Below are positions 7,109-15,781 of a DNA stretch of 64,000 bases, piece after piece. The number at the start of each line of letters is the position of its first letter. Positions within the stretch are counted from its first letter, which is position 1. This DNA is from Anaerosporobacter faecicola (GTDB lineage Bacteria > Bacillota > Clostridia > Lachnospirales > Lachnospiraceae), in assembly GCF_012070565.1 (NCBI RefSeq), contig NZ_JAAQRO010000033.1, positions 1 through 64,000 on the forward strand, in the 5' to 3' direction. Position numbers and translations under genes: made by a program. Below the pieces are notes generated by a model, which searched no databases, was not told where the DNA came from, and saw only the letters and a list, made by a program, of their open reading frames with translations.

Positions 7109-8410
7109 GTGGGAAAAAAGAAAGTACATAGAATTATTTTTTGCCTCCTATGTATTCTGTTAGTTACTGGTTTGTCAGGATGTAAGAAGAATACTATGGT
7201 AGAGAATAGTTTTCAGAATCAAAGCAGTTCATCTACTAAGGAAAATGGGCAGATGCAAGAAGAGGAACAGAAAAAAGAAGGTGAACATAAGCAAGAAGAG
7301 GAACAGAAACAAAAAGAGGAACAAAAACTAGATAAAGAACAGAAATTAGATGATGAACAAGAGCAAGATCATCAGGAAAGCGAACTAGAACAGACGAAGG
7401 AGTCAAACGAAGAAAAGAATCAGACAAAGCAGAAACAAGAAGAACAGAATGAACAGAATGAACAGGAGTATGAGTCCTATACAGGAGAGATTCCACATAT
7501 CTTCATCCATGCTTTAATTGCAAATCCAGAGATCAAGGATTCCAATGGACTTATGCGTTATGATGCAGATTGCATTACGGTAAAGGAGTTCGAAAATCTA
7601 TTAGAAGAACTCTATAACAATGGGTACAGTTTGATTGATATCAATAAGACCTTTTATACAACGAAAAAAGGAAAAATGAAAACTGCCAAAAGTATACAGG
7701 TACCAAAAGGAAGAAAGCCTTTGATTTTTTCTGTAGACGATGTAGTGTATGATGTAAAAAAACGTGGAAATGGAATGGTTGATTTTCTTGCAATTGATGA
7801 AAAAAAACAGATCGTTTCAGGAACGTATCAAGAAGATGGTTCTGTGCTATATTCCAGTGAGAATGAATTCGTTCCAATTTTGGAAAAGTTTATAGAAAAA
7901 CACCCAGAGTTCTCAACAAATGGAGCAAGAATGACGTTATGTATGACTGGGTTTACGGGTGTGTTTGGTTATCGTACAGACCGAAACTATGAGGGCGATC
8001 GAGAAGAGGAGATTAAGAAAGCTAAGAAAGTAGCCAATCGGTTAAAGGAACTAGGGTATACTTTTGCATGTCATAGTTATGGGCATTATGATTGTACAAA
8101 ACATACGAAGAAGAGCCTGAAGACAGATTTGCAGCATTTTCAAGAGGAAGTAAAACCTATTATTGGAGATACAACGATTTTCGTCTATCCTTATGGAAAG
8201 TTAATAAAACCAGAGGATGAGAGATATCAAGTGCTCCTTGATTATGATTATCGGGTGTTCTGCTCTGTTAGTAATTTCTTCTACTTAAGAGATTATGAGG
8301 AAGGTCATTCGATCTATATGACGCGTGTTGCTATTGATGGTTATTCCTTGCGAAACTATAAGACTGTACTCGCACCTGTCATCGATGTTGACCATGTAAT
8401 TGAACGATAA
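7109..8410 (+). CDS. Lipoprotein polysaccharide deacetylase (NodB domain)
   Basis: A 433-residue exported lipoprotein with a GTG start. A signal peptide ends in the lipobox LSGC (Cys25). Residues about 48-122 are a low-complexity linker made almost only of E, K and Q, which likely spans the cell wall. The catalytic carbohydrate esterase 4 (NodB) fold follows: IFSVDDVVYD (metal-binding Asp pair at 210-211) and FACHSYGHYDCT (metal-binding His region). These enzymes remove acetyl groups from peptidoglycan or chitin-like sugars. It stands alone between two terminators. The exact substrate cannot be told. Confidence 0.82.
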   Translation: MGKKKVHRIIFCLLCILLVTGLSGCKKNTMVENSFQNQSSSSTKENGQMQEEEQKKEGEHKQEEEQKQKEEQKLDKEQKLDDEQEQDHQESELEQTKESNEEKNQTKQKQEEQNEQNEQEYESYTGEIPHIFIHALIANPEIKDSNGLMRYDADCITVKEFENLLEELYNNGYSLIDINKTFYTTKKGKMKTAKSIQVPKGRKPLIFSVDDVVYDVKKRGNGMVDFLAIDEKKQIVSGTYQEDGSVLYSSENEFVPILEKFIEKHPEFSTNGARMTLCMTGFTGVFGYRTDRNYEGDREEEIKKAKKVANRLKELGYTFACHSYGHYDCTKHTKKSLKTDLQHFQEEVKPIIGDTTIFVYPYGKLIKPEDERYQVLLDYDYRVFCSVSNFFYLRDYEEGHSIYMTRVAIDGYSLRNYKTVLAPVIDVDHVIER

Positions 8411-8739
8411 TAGGATATAAACATTTTGTTTTGAGGAATCACATCATTTGTACTAATATATACAGAGAAGTTTGAAAAATACTGAAAATTCGACATAATA
8501 CATCGATTTATCGAAAACTACTATGATTATTCTGAAAATAGTTATAAATAAATGTTTAGTAGAAGGGAAAAGTTATAGGATTAATGAGCTTTTCATAGAG
8601 TATTACGAATACTTTTTATTTGTTGCTTTTACAAAAACCTCTATGATATAATAAGCCGATGTATGTAAAGACGCATTCGTAAAAGGTAAGATGATCTTAC
8701 GAAGGCACAAATGGTAATTATAGTAGGAGGATTTAAGCG
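8411..8739 (+). promoter_or_regulatory. Leader and promoter region of the uracil permease
   Basis: This AT-rich stretch has no gene. A promoter is likely at TTGCTT 8623-8628 and TATAAT 8647-8652 (18-base spacer). The leader holds an inverted repeat TTCGTAA ... TTACGAA at 8678-8705 around GTAAGATGATCTTAC, without a T-run. I could not fit it to a PyrR-binding loop or to a purine riboswitch. Confidence 0.55.
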
Positions 8740-10077
8740 ATGAAAGAACTGGGGAATCAGGTTAAATCGAATTCAAATGATGGGATTTATAATGTGAAGC
8801 AATTGGGGTTATCGAAGACGATTTTGTTAGGGTTCCAACATACGTTTGCAATGTTTGGTGCAACGGTATTGGTTCCAATTTTAACAGGTCTTAGTGTTTC
8901 TACCACATTATTAATGGCTGGTCTTGGAACTTTGTTATTTCATTTATTAACAAAGGGAAAGGTACCAGCATTTTTAGGGTCTTCTTTTGCTTTCCTTGGT
9001 GGATATGCAGCTGTTGCACCACTAAAAGATGGGGTAGCAGATCCAACTCAACTGGCGTATGCATGTGGAGGAGTTTTTGTAGCTGGGTTCTTATACTTGA
9101 TTGTAGCAGGTTTGATCTATGCCTTCGGAGCGAAGAAGGTTATGCGTTTCTTCCCACCTGTTGTAACGGGACCAATTATTATAGCAATTGGTCTTACACT
9201 TGCACCAACAGCCATTAATAATTGTAACTCCAATTGGACGCTTGCAATCGTAGCTGTAGGAATCGTTATTGTCTGTAACATATGGGGAAAAGGAATGGTG
9301 AAGATCATTCCAATTATGTTAGGAATTGTTGGTTCTTATATTGTGGCATTGTGTATGGGCGAAATTGATTTTACTGCAGTAAAAGAAGCTGCCTGGATCG
9401 GAGTTCCATTAACAACAGCTAACTTTGCAAAGTTTGATATTAGTGCAATCGTAACCATTGTGCCAATCGCGTTGGCAACCATGATGGAGCATATCGGTGA
9501 TATATCTGCAATCGGTGCAACGACTGGAAAAAATTATATTGCAAATCCTGGACTTCATAGAACATTATTAGGAGATGGACTTGCAACAAGTTTATCCGCA
9601 TTATTTGGTGGACCTGCCAATACAACATATGGAGAGAATACAGGTGTGCTTGCATTGTCAAAAGTATATGATCCACTTGTTATGCAGATTGCAGCAGGAA
9701 TCGCAGTGGTACTTTCTTTCTCGCCAAAATTCGCAGCAATTGTAAGAACGGTGCCAACCGCGATCATTGGTGGTGTATCCTTGATTTTATACGGAATGAT
9801 CTCCGCAATTGGAGTTCGAAACGTGGTAGAGAATGCAGTTGACTTTACAAAGAGTAGAAACTTGATCGTAGCAGCAGTAATCTTAGTGAGTGCATTGGGA
9901 ATTCAGTACCAATATGTGTTTAATGAAGCAATAGGAGCAAATGTTATAAATTCGGGAATTTCTTTTAATATAGGAAATTTTGATATTACATTATCAGGTA
10001 TTGCAGTGGCAGCGTTAGCAGGTATTATACTTAATGCAATCCTACCTGGTAAGGATTATGAGTTTAATGAAGAATAA
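8740..10077 (+). CDS. uraA: Uracil permease (nucleobase:cation symporter-2)
   Basis: A 445-residue polytopic membrane protein of the NCS2/NAT family, importing uracil by proton symport. Family markers are FAMFGATVLVPILTGL in helix 1, FFPPVVTGPII, the MMEHIGDISAIGATTGKNY segment with substrate-binding Glu and His, and GGPANTTYGENTGVLALSKV, which fits uracil rather than xanthine carriers. About 14 hydrophobic segments are visible. GGAGG lies before the ATG. The partner salvage enzyme upp is also in this window (29258-29887), but far away on the other strand. Confidence 0.9.
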   Translation: MKELGNQVKSNSNDGIYNVKQLGLSKTILLGFQHTFAMFGATVLVPILTGLSVSTTLLMAGLGTLLFHLLTKGKVPAFLGSSFAFLGGYAAVAPLKDGVADPTQLAYACGGVFVAGFLYLIVAGLIYAFGAKKVMRFFPPVVTGPIIIAIGLTLAPTAINNCNSNWTLAIVAVGIVIVCNIWGKGMVKIIPIMLGIVGSYIVALCMGEIDFTAVKEAAWIGVPLTTANFAKFDISAIVTIVPIALATMMEHIGDISAIGATTGKNYIANPGLHRTLLGDGLATSLSALFGGPANTTYGENTGVLALSKVYDPLVMQIAAGIAVVLSFSPKFAAIVRTVPTAIIGGVSLILYGMISAIGVRNVVENAVDFTKSRNLIVAAVILVSALGIQYQYVFNEAIGANVINSGISFNIGNFDITLSGIAVAALAGIILNAILPGKDYEFNEE

Positions 10078-10158
10078 AAGCTGTCGAAAGAAGCGACATT
10101 AGCACGACGTAAAATTATTCCCAAACAAATAGTAATGAATATGATATAGTATAACAAT

Positions 10159-10195
10159 AATTCCAGTCTAGTTAACAAACTAGACTGGAATTTTT
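10159..10195 (+). terminator. Terminator after uraA, just before the Cys-rich gene
   Basis: A near-perfect hairpin: AATTCCAGTCTAGTT and AACTAGACTGGAATT around a 4-base loop, then TTTTT. Only 26 bases separate it from the next start codon at 10222, too few for a promoter. The downstream gene must therefore be reached by read-through or from a promoter upstream of the hairpin (a weak TATAGT is at 10145-10150). Confidence 0.85.
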
Positions 10196-10221
10196 ATTAG
10201 AAATGGAAAAGGGAGAGTTTT

Positions 10222-11304
10222 ATGTATTGTAGAAATAATGATTCTTGTCACGACAAGATGGATAGATGGAATCGCAAACCAGCATGTGAGAATGTAAATA
10301 ATACCTGCAGTTATGTAAGGCCAGCCTGCGAATATGAAAAGTCAAAGTGTGGCAGTATGAAACCGGTATGTGAAAAAGAAAAACCAAGCTGCGGTGATAG
10401 GAAACCAGTATGTGAAAGAGAAAGACCAAGCTGCGGTGATAGGAAACCAGTGTGTGAAAGAGAAAGACCAAGCTGCGGTGATAGGAAACCAGTGTGTGAA
10501 AAAGAAAGACCAAGCTGCGGTGATAGGAAACCAGTGTGTGAAAGAGAAAGACCAAGCTGCGGTGATAGGAAACCAGTGTGTGAAAGAGAAAGACCAAGCT
10601 GCGGTGACAGGAAACCAGTGTGTGAAAGAGAAAGACCAAGCTGCGGTGACAGGAAACCAGTATGTGAAAGAGAAAGACCAAGCTGCGGTGATTGGAAACC
10701 AGTATGTGAAAGAGATCGATCAAGATATGGCGACATGAAACCAGTACGTGAGAGAGAAAGACAAGAATGTGGTGACAGGAAACCAGCATGTGAAAGAGAA
10801 ACACCGAGATGCGGTTGTAGAAATGAGCAGATGGAAAATGAAGGCGCAGATTTGAATATTATCTTAGTAAATGATTGTTCTTGTCAGGAATTCATGAGAA
10901 TGTACGATTGGTATAACTGTTCTGCAGATAAAGCGCATAGAGAATTCATGATTGCAGAGAAGAATCTACGTGATGCGATGGAGTACATGAAGATGGGAAT
11001 GGAATATAATCAAAAAGCAAAAGAAATTCATAGTTATATGGAAGAATTCCTTGATGGAATGGACGGTACGGATGATGGAGTAGAAAAGGGGTGTAAACGT
11101 ACTTGTCATGCTTGCAACTGTGATCCATGTAAACAGATGCGTGAGGAATGGATTGAGATGATGGATACCCTGAATACCATTGAGAATGATAGTTTGAAAC
11201 ATACCAAGGAAGCGATTACTTGCTTAATGGATGCACAAAATCTTCATCGTTCGCTATGTCAATTAAAGAATAAAGTTGCGAACACATGCTTCCCAAAATG
11301 TTAA
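10222..11304 (+). CDS. Cys-rich tandem-repeat protein, unknown function
   Basis: A 360-residue protein I do not recognise. Residues 18-199 consist of 13 units of 14 residues, consensus RKPVCERERPSCGD, each with two cysteines seven residues apart (KPxC at 22, 36, 50 and on to 190). Eight central units are nearly identical. The C-terminal part (200-360) is predicted helical and has a second cysteine set, including CKRTCHACNCDPC at 291-303 and a terminal CFPKC. There is no signal peptide or membrane segment. The composition (Cys, Arg, Glu, Lys, Pro) resembles metal-binding or spore-coat-like structural proteins, but that is only a guess. AAGGGAGAG precedes the ATG, and a strong terminator stands between it and uraA. 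Confidence 0.75.
   Translation: MYCRNNDSCHDKMDRWNRKPACENVNNTCSYVRPACEYEKSKCGSMKPVCEKEKPSCGDRKPVCERERPSCGDRKPVCERERPSCGDRKPVCEKERPSCGDRKPVCERERPSCGDRKPVCERERPSCGDRKPVCERERPSCGDRKPVCERERPSCGDWKPVCERDRSRYGDMKPVRERERQECGDRKPACERETPRCGCRNEQMENEGADLNIILVNDCSCQEFMRMYDWYNCSADKAHREFMIAEKNLRDAMEYMKMGMEYNQKAKEIHSYMEEFLDGMDGTDDGVEKGCKRTCHACNCDPCKQMREEWIEMMDTLNTIENDSLKHTKEAITCLMDAQNLHRSLCQLKNKVANTCFPKC
10273..10818 (+). repeat. 42-bp coding tandem repeat
   Basis: Thirteen units of 42 bp encode the 14-residue repeats. Units between about 10366 and 10690 are almost identical at the DNA level, differing mostly in single bases such as GATAGG/GACAGG and AGAGAA/AAAGAA. Near-identity suggests recent expansion, and unit number may vary between strains. 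Confidence 0.9.
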
Positions 11305-11336
11305 GAAAATGAGGGATATATAATGTGATATAAGAG

Positions 11337-11377
11337 GAGCCATTGCACCAAATCCGATTCGGTTGGTGTAATGGCTC
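11337..11377. terminator. Bidirectional terminator between convergent genes
   Basis: GAGCCATTGCACCAA pairs with TTGGTGTAATGGCTC. A T-run follows on the plus strand. It serves the Cys-rich gene and, from the other side, the peroxiredoxin gene. Confidence 0.8.
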
Positions 11378-11384
11378 TTTATTC

Positions 11385-12035
11385 TTATTTTTTTTCGTTC
11401 TTATAGCACCAGAACCAATCCATACATTGCAGGTTCATGGATTCCGGATTATCTTCCCTCGCCATTAATTCGGTATAAGTTTTAGCTGGTGGAACTAAGA
11501 CCGGTTGGTTTTTTGTCCAGTTTGCAGGAGTTACAACGCCCTGTTGGTCGGTAGTCTGTAAGGCTTGTAACAGACGTAGAATCTCTGGAATACTCCGTCC
11601 ATTGGTTAGTGGATAGATTAGAATTGCGCGGATCACTTGATCCCGATCAATAAAGAACACGTTACGCACCGTTTCAGTTTGGCTGGCATCAGGAGCAATC
11701 ATACCATACAAACGAGATATGGAACCATCCCGATCGGCTATAACAGGAAAAGGCACCGTGATTCCTGTGAGTTGTTGAATGGTATAGACCCAATCCAGAT
11801 GAGAAGGATTACTATCAATGCTAAGACCTATGAGATCAGCGCCTAAGTCTTGAAATTGTTGGTATGCCTGTGAAAATGCAACGAATTCTGTAGTACAAAC
11901 AGGTGTAAAATCACCAGGATGGCTAAAGAAGATGACCCATTTTCCTTTGTAGTCAGACATTTTTTTTGGACCGAATGTAGTTTGTGCTGTAAAATCAGGC
12001 GCATGCATTCCAATTGTAATATGGTTTTGTTCCAT
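11385..12035 (-). CDS. Peroxiredoxin (Prx6/AhpC-TSA type)
   Basis: A 216-residue thiol peroxidase that reduces hydrogen peroxide and organic peroxides. The active site is HPGDFTPVCTTEF, where the Cys is the peroxidatic residue within the P-x3-T-x2-C pattern. The long C-terminal region after residue 150 is typical of the Prx6-like group of anaerobes and archaea, and its end NLQCMDWFWCYKN holds two further cysteines that may be resolving residues. The ATG at 12035 is chosen because GGAGGT lies 7 bases upstream; the in-frame ATG at 12050 overlaps that ribosome binding site. It stands alone, divergent from the GGDEF gene. Confidence 0.88.
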   Translation of the reverse strand: MEQNHITIGMHAPDFTAQTTFGPKKMSDYKGKWVIFFSHPGDFTPVCTTEFVAFSQAYQQFQDLGADLIGLSIDSNPSHLDWVYTIQQLTGITVPFPVIADRDGSISRLYGMIAPDASQTETVRNVFFIDRDQVIRAILIYPLTNGRSIPEILRLLQALQTTDQQGVVTPANWTKNQPVLVPPAKTYTELMAREDNPESMNLQCMDWFWCYKNEKK

Positions 12036-12184
12036 GAAGATTACCTCCAAAGAATAGATTCTATGGTCATTGTATGCGGTAGGTTGAAGAATGAAGCAAT
12101 GTTCATTTACATTTTATTGGAAAACGATTACAATATAGGAGATCTGCAAGTGTATTTTTTATATAAGTACAATTGATACTTTAA

Positions 12185-12213
12185 TTGTCTGGGAAATTGA
12201 TTTATGGTATACT
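12185..12213 (+). promoter_or_regulatory. Promoter of the GGDEF gene
   Basis: TTGTCT at 12185-12190 and TATACT at 12208-12213 are 17 bases apart. The leader would be about 135 bases long. The region 12036-12353 between the divergent peroxiredoxin and GGDEF genes holds nothing else I can support. Confidence 0.6.
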
Positions 12214-12353
12214 AAATAAATATGAAAAAAAGTGCATATTTGTGGTAAGTATGCAAAGACATAACAATACGTTGTATCAAGAATACTTGCGTATTTTTGG
12301 AACATATTGTGATATAGAAAAAAGGAAATCGTATTCAATGAGGGTATCTACAA

Positions 12354-14417
12354 ATGAGAAAAAAAGAAAATGAAAACGCAGAACAAGTAAACGTACAACA
12401 GACAAAAATGAAACAAACCAAGCAGAAGCTTTTGAAATTACAAAAAAAGAAACAGAGAAGATTAAGCCATCATAAGATGCTAGTATTGTTAATAGGAGTT
12501 GTTCTTGTTAGTACGGTATTGGGAATGATATTCTACCTTCAATATCGTGGAGAAAAACCATTAATATCAAAAGAAGAAAATAAAGCAATCCGAATGATTG
12601 AGGATTTAAGTTTACATAACATATCAGCAGATATGGACTATATCAAACAGATAACGGGGACAATCCGCCAGAAAGATGAAGACACATGGAATGCAGAAGA
12701 GTATTTTCTGTTAGCAGTAGAGTCCTACATGGATTATAAGGATGCAGAAGCAAAAGACTTATTCCTTGCGGCTATTTCTCATATAGAAGAGAAGACTGAT
12801 GGATTTGTAAAAGTAGCAACAGGTTTTTATTTGAGTAATTTAGAGGATTGTCAACTAGATGAAATCCTTGAACAGATGAATCAGATCTTCCCTACATTGC
12901 GGGTTAATGATTGGAATGAGAATATTGATGTTATCTTATCCTATACCTATGTAGTTATGAATGAAGCAGCGGGAAGAGAAGTATGTATTTCTTATTTTGA
13001 GGATATTTTAAAAGAGGAAAAGAAATTGTCGGTATCCACAATCCTTAATGTAAAGAACAATCTTGGTGTTATGTACAGTGCATCTGGGAATTATGCAAAA
13101 GGGTTGGAACAAAGTCTGTCGGTAATAGCGTTGGCACAGGAAAAGAATAATGCTTACTTTGAGGCTAAAGCGTCAGCAGATTTAAGTGCCATTTACAATG
13201 CCTTAGAGAATTATGAGAAAGCTGAAGAAGCCTCGTATTCTGCAATGGAAGTGAAGATTGACGACCCAATGGAAGCAGTGTTTATTAAGTCGTATGCAAT
13301 TGGTAATCTATGCCAAGCTGTTTTTGCGGTAGGGGATTATGAGAAGGGGATTGCACTCAGAGAAGAATTGGAATCGCTATATCCAGACTTACCAGAAGAA
13401 GAAAGTTACGGGTACCGTGTTAGTATGGAAGTATTTGAAGCGGAATATTACGTGAAGAATGGAGAATTTGATCGTGCTAAGGAATGCATTATCAATGCAG
13501 AAGAATACTTAGATCAAGCGACAAGTTCTAGTACGCTGAATACAAGACTGCTGTATCTGTTGGCATATGGTGATTATCTGGCAGCTACTGGGCAATCACA
13601 AGAGGCACTTGGCAAATTCAAAGAGGCATTGGAAAATGCAGATTCTGATGCGTACTATAAGAAGATTATCTTGTCGAAAATGGTTGACCTTACTACTGCA
13701 GAACATGCAAGCGACGAAGCAATTAAATATTATGAAGCAATTAACCAAATCTATGATGACGAAAGTTCTCGATTGAATAACGATTATGCTGACTATTGCA
13801 TACAAAAATATAACAATGAACGAGAAAACATTCGTATTAATGAAGAGAAGATTCGACGACGAATCTACTGGAGCAGCATCATCTCAGTGCTCATGATTCT
13901 TTTGATTGGGATTCTTATGAAATTAAAAAATCTCCAGAGAACGAACAAGATGGATAGCCTGACCCAATGTTATAATCGAAATTATTTTGAACAAATATAT
14001 GCGAAACATAAAAAAGAGCAGAATACAATGAACCTGATTATGTTTGATATTGATAATTTTAAGAAAATAAATGATACATATGGACATATGAAAGGAGACG
14101 AGGTGCTTCGACAATTAGGAGCAATTGCGAGGAAAATAGTTGGAAAACAAGGACAAGTTTTTCGATATGGCGGAGAAGAATTCGTTGTCATTCTTACCAA
14201 AACTTCATTACATGGCGCAGAGGTATTCGCAGAACGAATAAGAGACAATGTAGAACATTTTAAATGGAAAGACATTGGAAAAGTAACAATAAGTGTGGGG
14301 GTTGCGTCTAACTCCAATGAAGAGAGGGAAGAAGAACTGCTACTTCTAGCGGATGAATGCTTATACTGTTCAAAAGAAAAGGGAAAGAATCAAGTTACCA
14401 TTAATGGATATGCATAA
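12354..14417 (+). CDS. Membrane-bound diguanylate cyclase with extracellular-type TPR sensor
   Basis: A 687-residue signalling protein that would make cyclic di-GMP. A Lys-rich N terminus is followed by a membrane helix at about 41-65, a long helical TPR-like sensor region (about 75-495), a second membrane helix near 505-525, and a C-terminal GGDEF domain. The active site RYGGEEF is intact at 604-610, as is the upstream FDIDNFKKINDTYGH metal/substrate motif. No RxxD inhibitory site is seen five residues before it (VGKQG), so product inhibition is probably absent. It shares an operon with an AraC regulator 20 bases downstream, suggesting a joint signal pathway. Confidence 0.85.
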   Translation: MRKKENENAEQVNVQQTKMKQTKQKLLKLQKKKQRRLSHHKMLVLLIGVVLVSTVLGMIFYLQYRGEKPLISKEENKAIRMIEDLSLHNISADMDYIKQITGTIRQKDEDTWNAEEYFLLAVESYMDYKDAEAKDLFLAAISHIEEKTDGFVKVATGFYLSNLEDCQLDEILEQMNQIFPTLRVNDWNENIDVILSYTYVVMNEAAGREVCISYFEDILKEEKKLSVSTILNVKNNLGVMYSASGNYAKGLEQSLSVIALAQEKNNAYFEAKASADLSAIYNALENYEKAEEASYSAMEVKIDDPMEAVFIKSYAIGNLCQAVFAVGDYEKGIALREELESLYPDLPEEESYGYRVSMEVFEAEYYVKNGEFDRAKECIINAEEYLDQATSSSTLNTRLLYLLAYGDYLAATGQSQEALGKFKEALENADSDAYYKKIILSKMVDLTTAEHASDEAIKYYEAINQIYDDESSRLNNDYADYCIQKYNNERENIRINEEKIRRRIYWSSIISVLMILLIGILMKLKNLQRTNKMDSLTQCYNRNYFEQIYAKHKKEQNTMNLIMFDIDNFKKINDTYGHMKGDEVLRQLGAIARKIVGKQGQVFRYGGEEFVVILTKTSLHGAEVFAERIRDNVEHFKWKDIGKVTISVGVASNSNEEREEELLLLADECLYCSKEKGKNQVTINGYA

Positions 14418-14437
14418 AGCAAGGAGGAAGAGACAGT

Positions 14438-15424
14438 ATGGATCGAATCTTAATGGAACAACTATCGAAGATTACAAAAGAAGAAGAGAACATACTGGAA
14501 GGAAAAAAAGATATCAACCGCTCTCTCTATACGAAGAAAGAAGACTGGGTGATTGATTGTGACAATTTGTTGCAGAAGGGAAAACTGATTCAGGTACGAC
14601 CACATACCAGATTCACCCATTTCCCGAAGCACACCCATAATTATATAGAAGTAATCTATATGTGCAAGGGGCATACAACTCATATCATTGATGGGAATGA
14701 GGTTGTTTTGCAAGAGGGGGATTTGTTGTTTCTAAACCAGAATGCAGTGCAAGAAATCTTGCCAGCGGGGTATGAGGATATTGCGGTGAACTTTATTATT
14801 CTGCCACATTTTTTTGATGTAGCCTTTTCTATGATGGGAGAAGAAGAAAACTTGCTAAGAGAATTCTTAATTGGTTGCTTACGACAGGATTCCAGTGTAC
14901 CAAGCTATCTGTATTTTCATGTAGCTGATATTCTACCTATACAGAATCTACTGGAGAATATGATCTGGACAATTTGGAATGACCAACAGAATAAACGTAG
15001 TATTAATCAGATTACCATGGGGCTATTATTCTTGCAATTATTAAATCATATGGATAAAGTGGAGTATGGGCAGAATCCGTATGAAAAGAATATCGTTGCA
15101 CATACGCTTTCGTATGTGGAAGAACATTATAAAGAAGGAACGTTGACGGAACTGGCGACATTGATGAACCAGGATGTGTACTGGTTGAGTCGGGAGATTA
15201 AGAAATTAACGGGAATGACGTACAAGGAAATCCTACAGACAAAGCGTTTGAACCAAGCCATGTATCTGTTGGTGCATACCAAAATTTCGGTTACTGATAT
15301 AATTGAGACCATTGGATATGATAATACGAGTTATTTCTATCGCATCTTTAAGAAGCGTTTTGGGAAGACACCGAATGCATATAGAGAACAAATAGACTTA
15401 AAAAACACCCTTGACGAACGATAG
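14438..15424 (+). CDS. AraC family regulator with cupin sensor
   Basis: A 328-residue regulator. The N-terminal half carries a cupin-like small-molecule sensor (FPKHTHNYIEVIYMCKGHTT, then LQEGDLLFLNQNAVQEIL). The C-terminal domain has two helix-turn-helix motifs: LTELATLMNQDVYWLSREIK and ISVTDIIETIGYDNTSYFYR followed by FKKRFGKTPNAYR. Such proteins commonly control sugar-use genes. AAGGAGG is placed well before the ATG. It follows the diguanylate cyclase directly, and the promoter of the fluoride riboswitch overlaps its last codons. Confidence 0.88.
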   Translation: MDRILMEQLSKITKEEENILEGKKDINRSLYTKKEDWVIDCDNLLQKGKLIQVRPHTRFTHFPKHTHNYIEVIYMCKGHTTHIIDGNEVVLQEGDLLFLNQNAVQEILPAGYEDIAVNFIILPHFFDVAFSMMGEEENLLREFLIGCLRQDSSVPSYLYFHVADILPIQNLLENMIWTIWNDQQNKRSINQITMGLLFLQLLNHMDKVEYGQNPYEKNIVAHTLSYVEEHYKEGTLTELATLMNQDVYWLSREIKKLTGMTYKEILQTKRLNQAMYLLVHTKISVTDIIETIGYDNTSYFYRIFKKRFGKTPNAYREQIDLKNTLDER

Positions 15425-15439
15425 CATGTATAGTAGAAT
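15411..15439 (+). promoter_or_regulatory. Promoter of the fluoride riboswitch
   Basis: TTGACG at 15411-15416 and TAGAAT at 15434-15439 have a 17-base spacer. Transcription would begin near 15446, a few bases before the aptamer. The -35 lies inside the end of the AraC gene. Confidence 0.7.
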
Positions 15440-15451
15440 AATCAAAGAATT

Positions 15452-15538
15452 GGGAATGAAGTTCTCCCGCGATGATGATCGAAACCGCTTATAAGCTGAT
15501 GACTTCTGTGAATATCACAGGAGAAGTCGGCTTTTTTT
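15452..15538 (+). ncRNA. Fluoride riboswitch (crcB motif) with terminator platform
   Basis: The aptamer shows the crcB-motif order: P1 loop GGGAATGAAGTTCTCCC at 15452-15468, a small extra hairpin CGATGATGATCG, then AAACCGCTTATAAGCTGATG and ACTTCT. The loop bases GAAGT (15459-15462 region) can pair with ACTTC at 15502-15506 as the pseudoknot. GACTTCT is also the left arm of the terminator GACTTCTGTG ... AGGAGAAGTC, which ends in TTTTTTT at 15538. Binding of fluoride would hold ACTTC in the aptamer and prevent termination. The downstream gene is a cation/proton antiporter, a class known under this riboswitch. Confidence 0.85.
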
Positions 15539-15703
15539 ATATACTAGGAAAGTCTTGCGACTTCCCTAGTATATAAACACTCCGTGGGATGCGCACTCGC
15601 ACATAAGGTAGATGTCAGCTGAAGCTGACAGTGCTCGGCGCGGAGAACAAAGTGTACTTTTAAAGCTGTTATTAACGCGAGAGTGTACGAAGTACACTTT
15701 GTT
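15538..15703 (+). repeat. Family B repeat, copy B1
   Basis: About 166 bp. It opens with a hairpin TATATACTAGGAAAGTC-TTGC-GACTTCCCTAGTATATA (15538-15575), continues with CACTCCGTGGGATGCGCACT and CGCACATAAGGTAGATG, a hairpin TGTCAGCTGAAGCTGACA (15613-15630), and ends with AGTGTACGAAGTACACT (15682-15698). It starts right at the T-run of the riboswitch terminator. Confidence 0.85.
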
Positions 15704-15781
15704 ATATATTAGGAAAGTCTTGCGACTTCCCTAGTATATAAACACTCCGTGGGATGCGCACTCGTACATAAAGTAGATATC
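15704..15781 (+). repeat. Family B repeat, copy B2 (partial)
   Basis: Repeats the first 77 bases of B1 almost without change (hairpin TTAGGAAAGTC/GACTTCCCTAG, then CACTCCGTGGGATGCGCACT and ACATAAAGTAGAT). It is cut off where the ribosome binding site of the antiporter gene begins. Together B1 and B2 separate the riboswitch from its gene by about 250 bases. Confidence 0.85.

Noticed and set aside
8653-8739. uraA leader tested as a PyrR site or purine riboswitch
   Set aside because: The conserved PyrR loop and the purine-aptamer core were not found; only a plain inverted repeat is present.
10220-10804. Long open frames on both strands and in a second plus frame over the Cys-rich repeat
   Set aside because: A 42-bp repeat is a multiple of three, so any frame without a stop in one unit stays open through all units. 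Only the 10222 frame has a ribosome binding site and a conserved-looking C-terminal domain.
12185-12373. Short open frame upstream of the GGDEF gene
   Set aside because: It starts with TTG at the -35 box itself, lacks a ribosome binding site and overlaps the GGDEF start.
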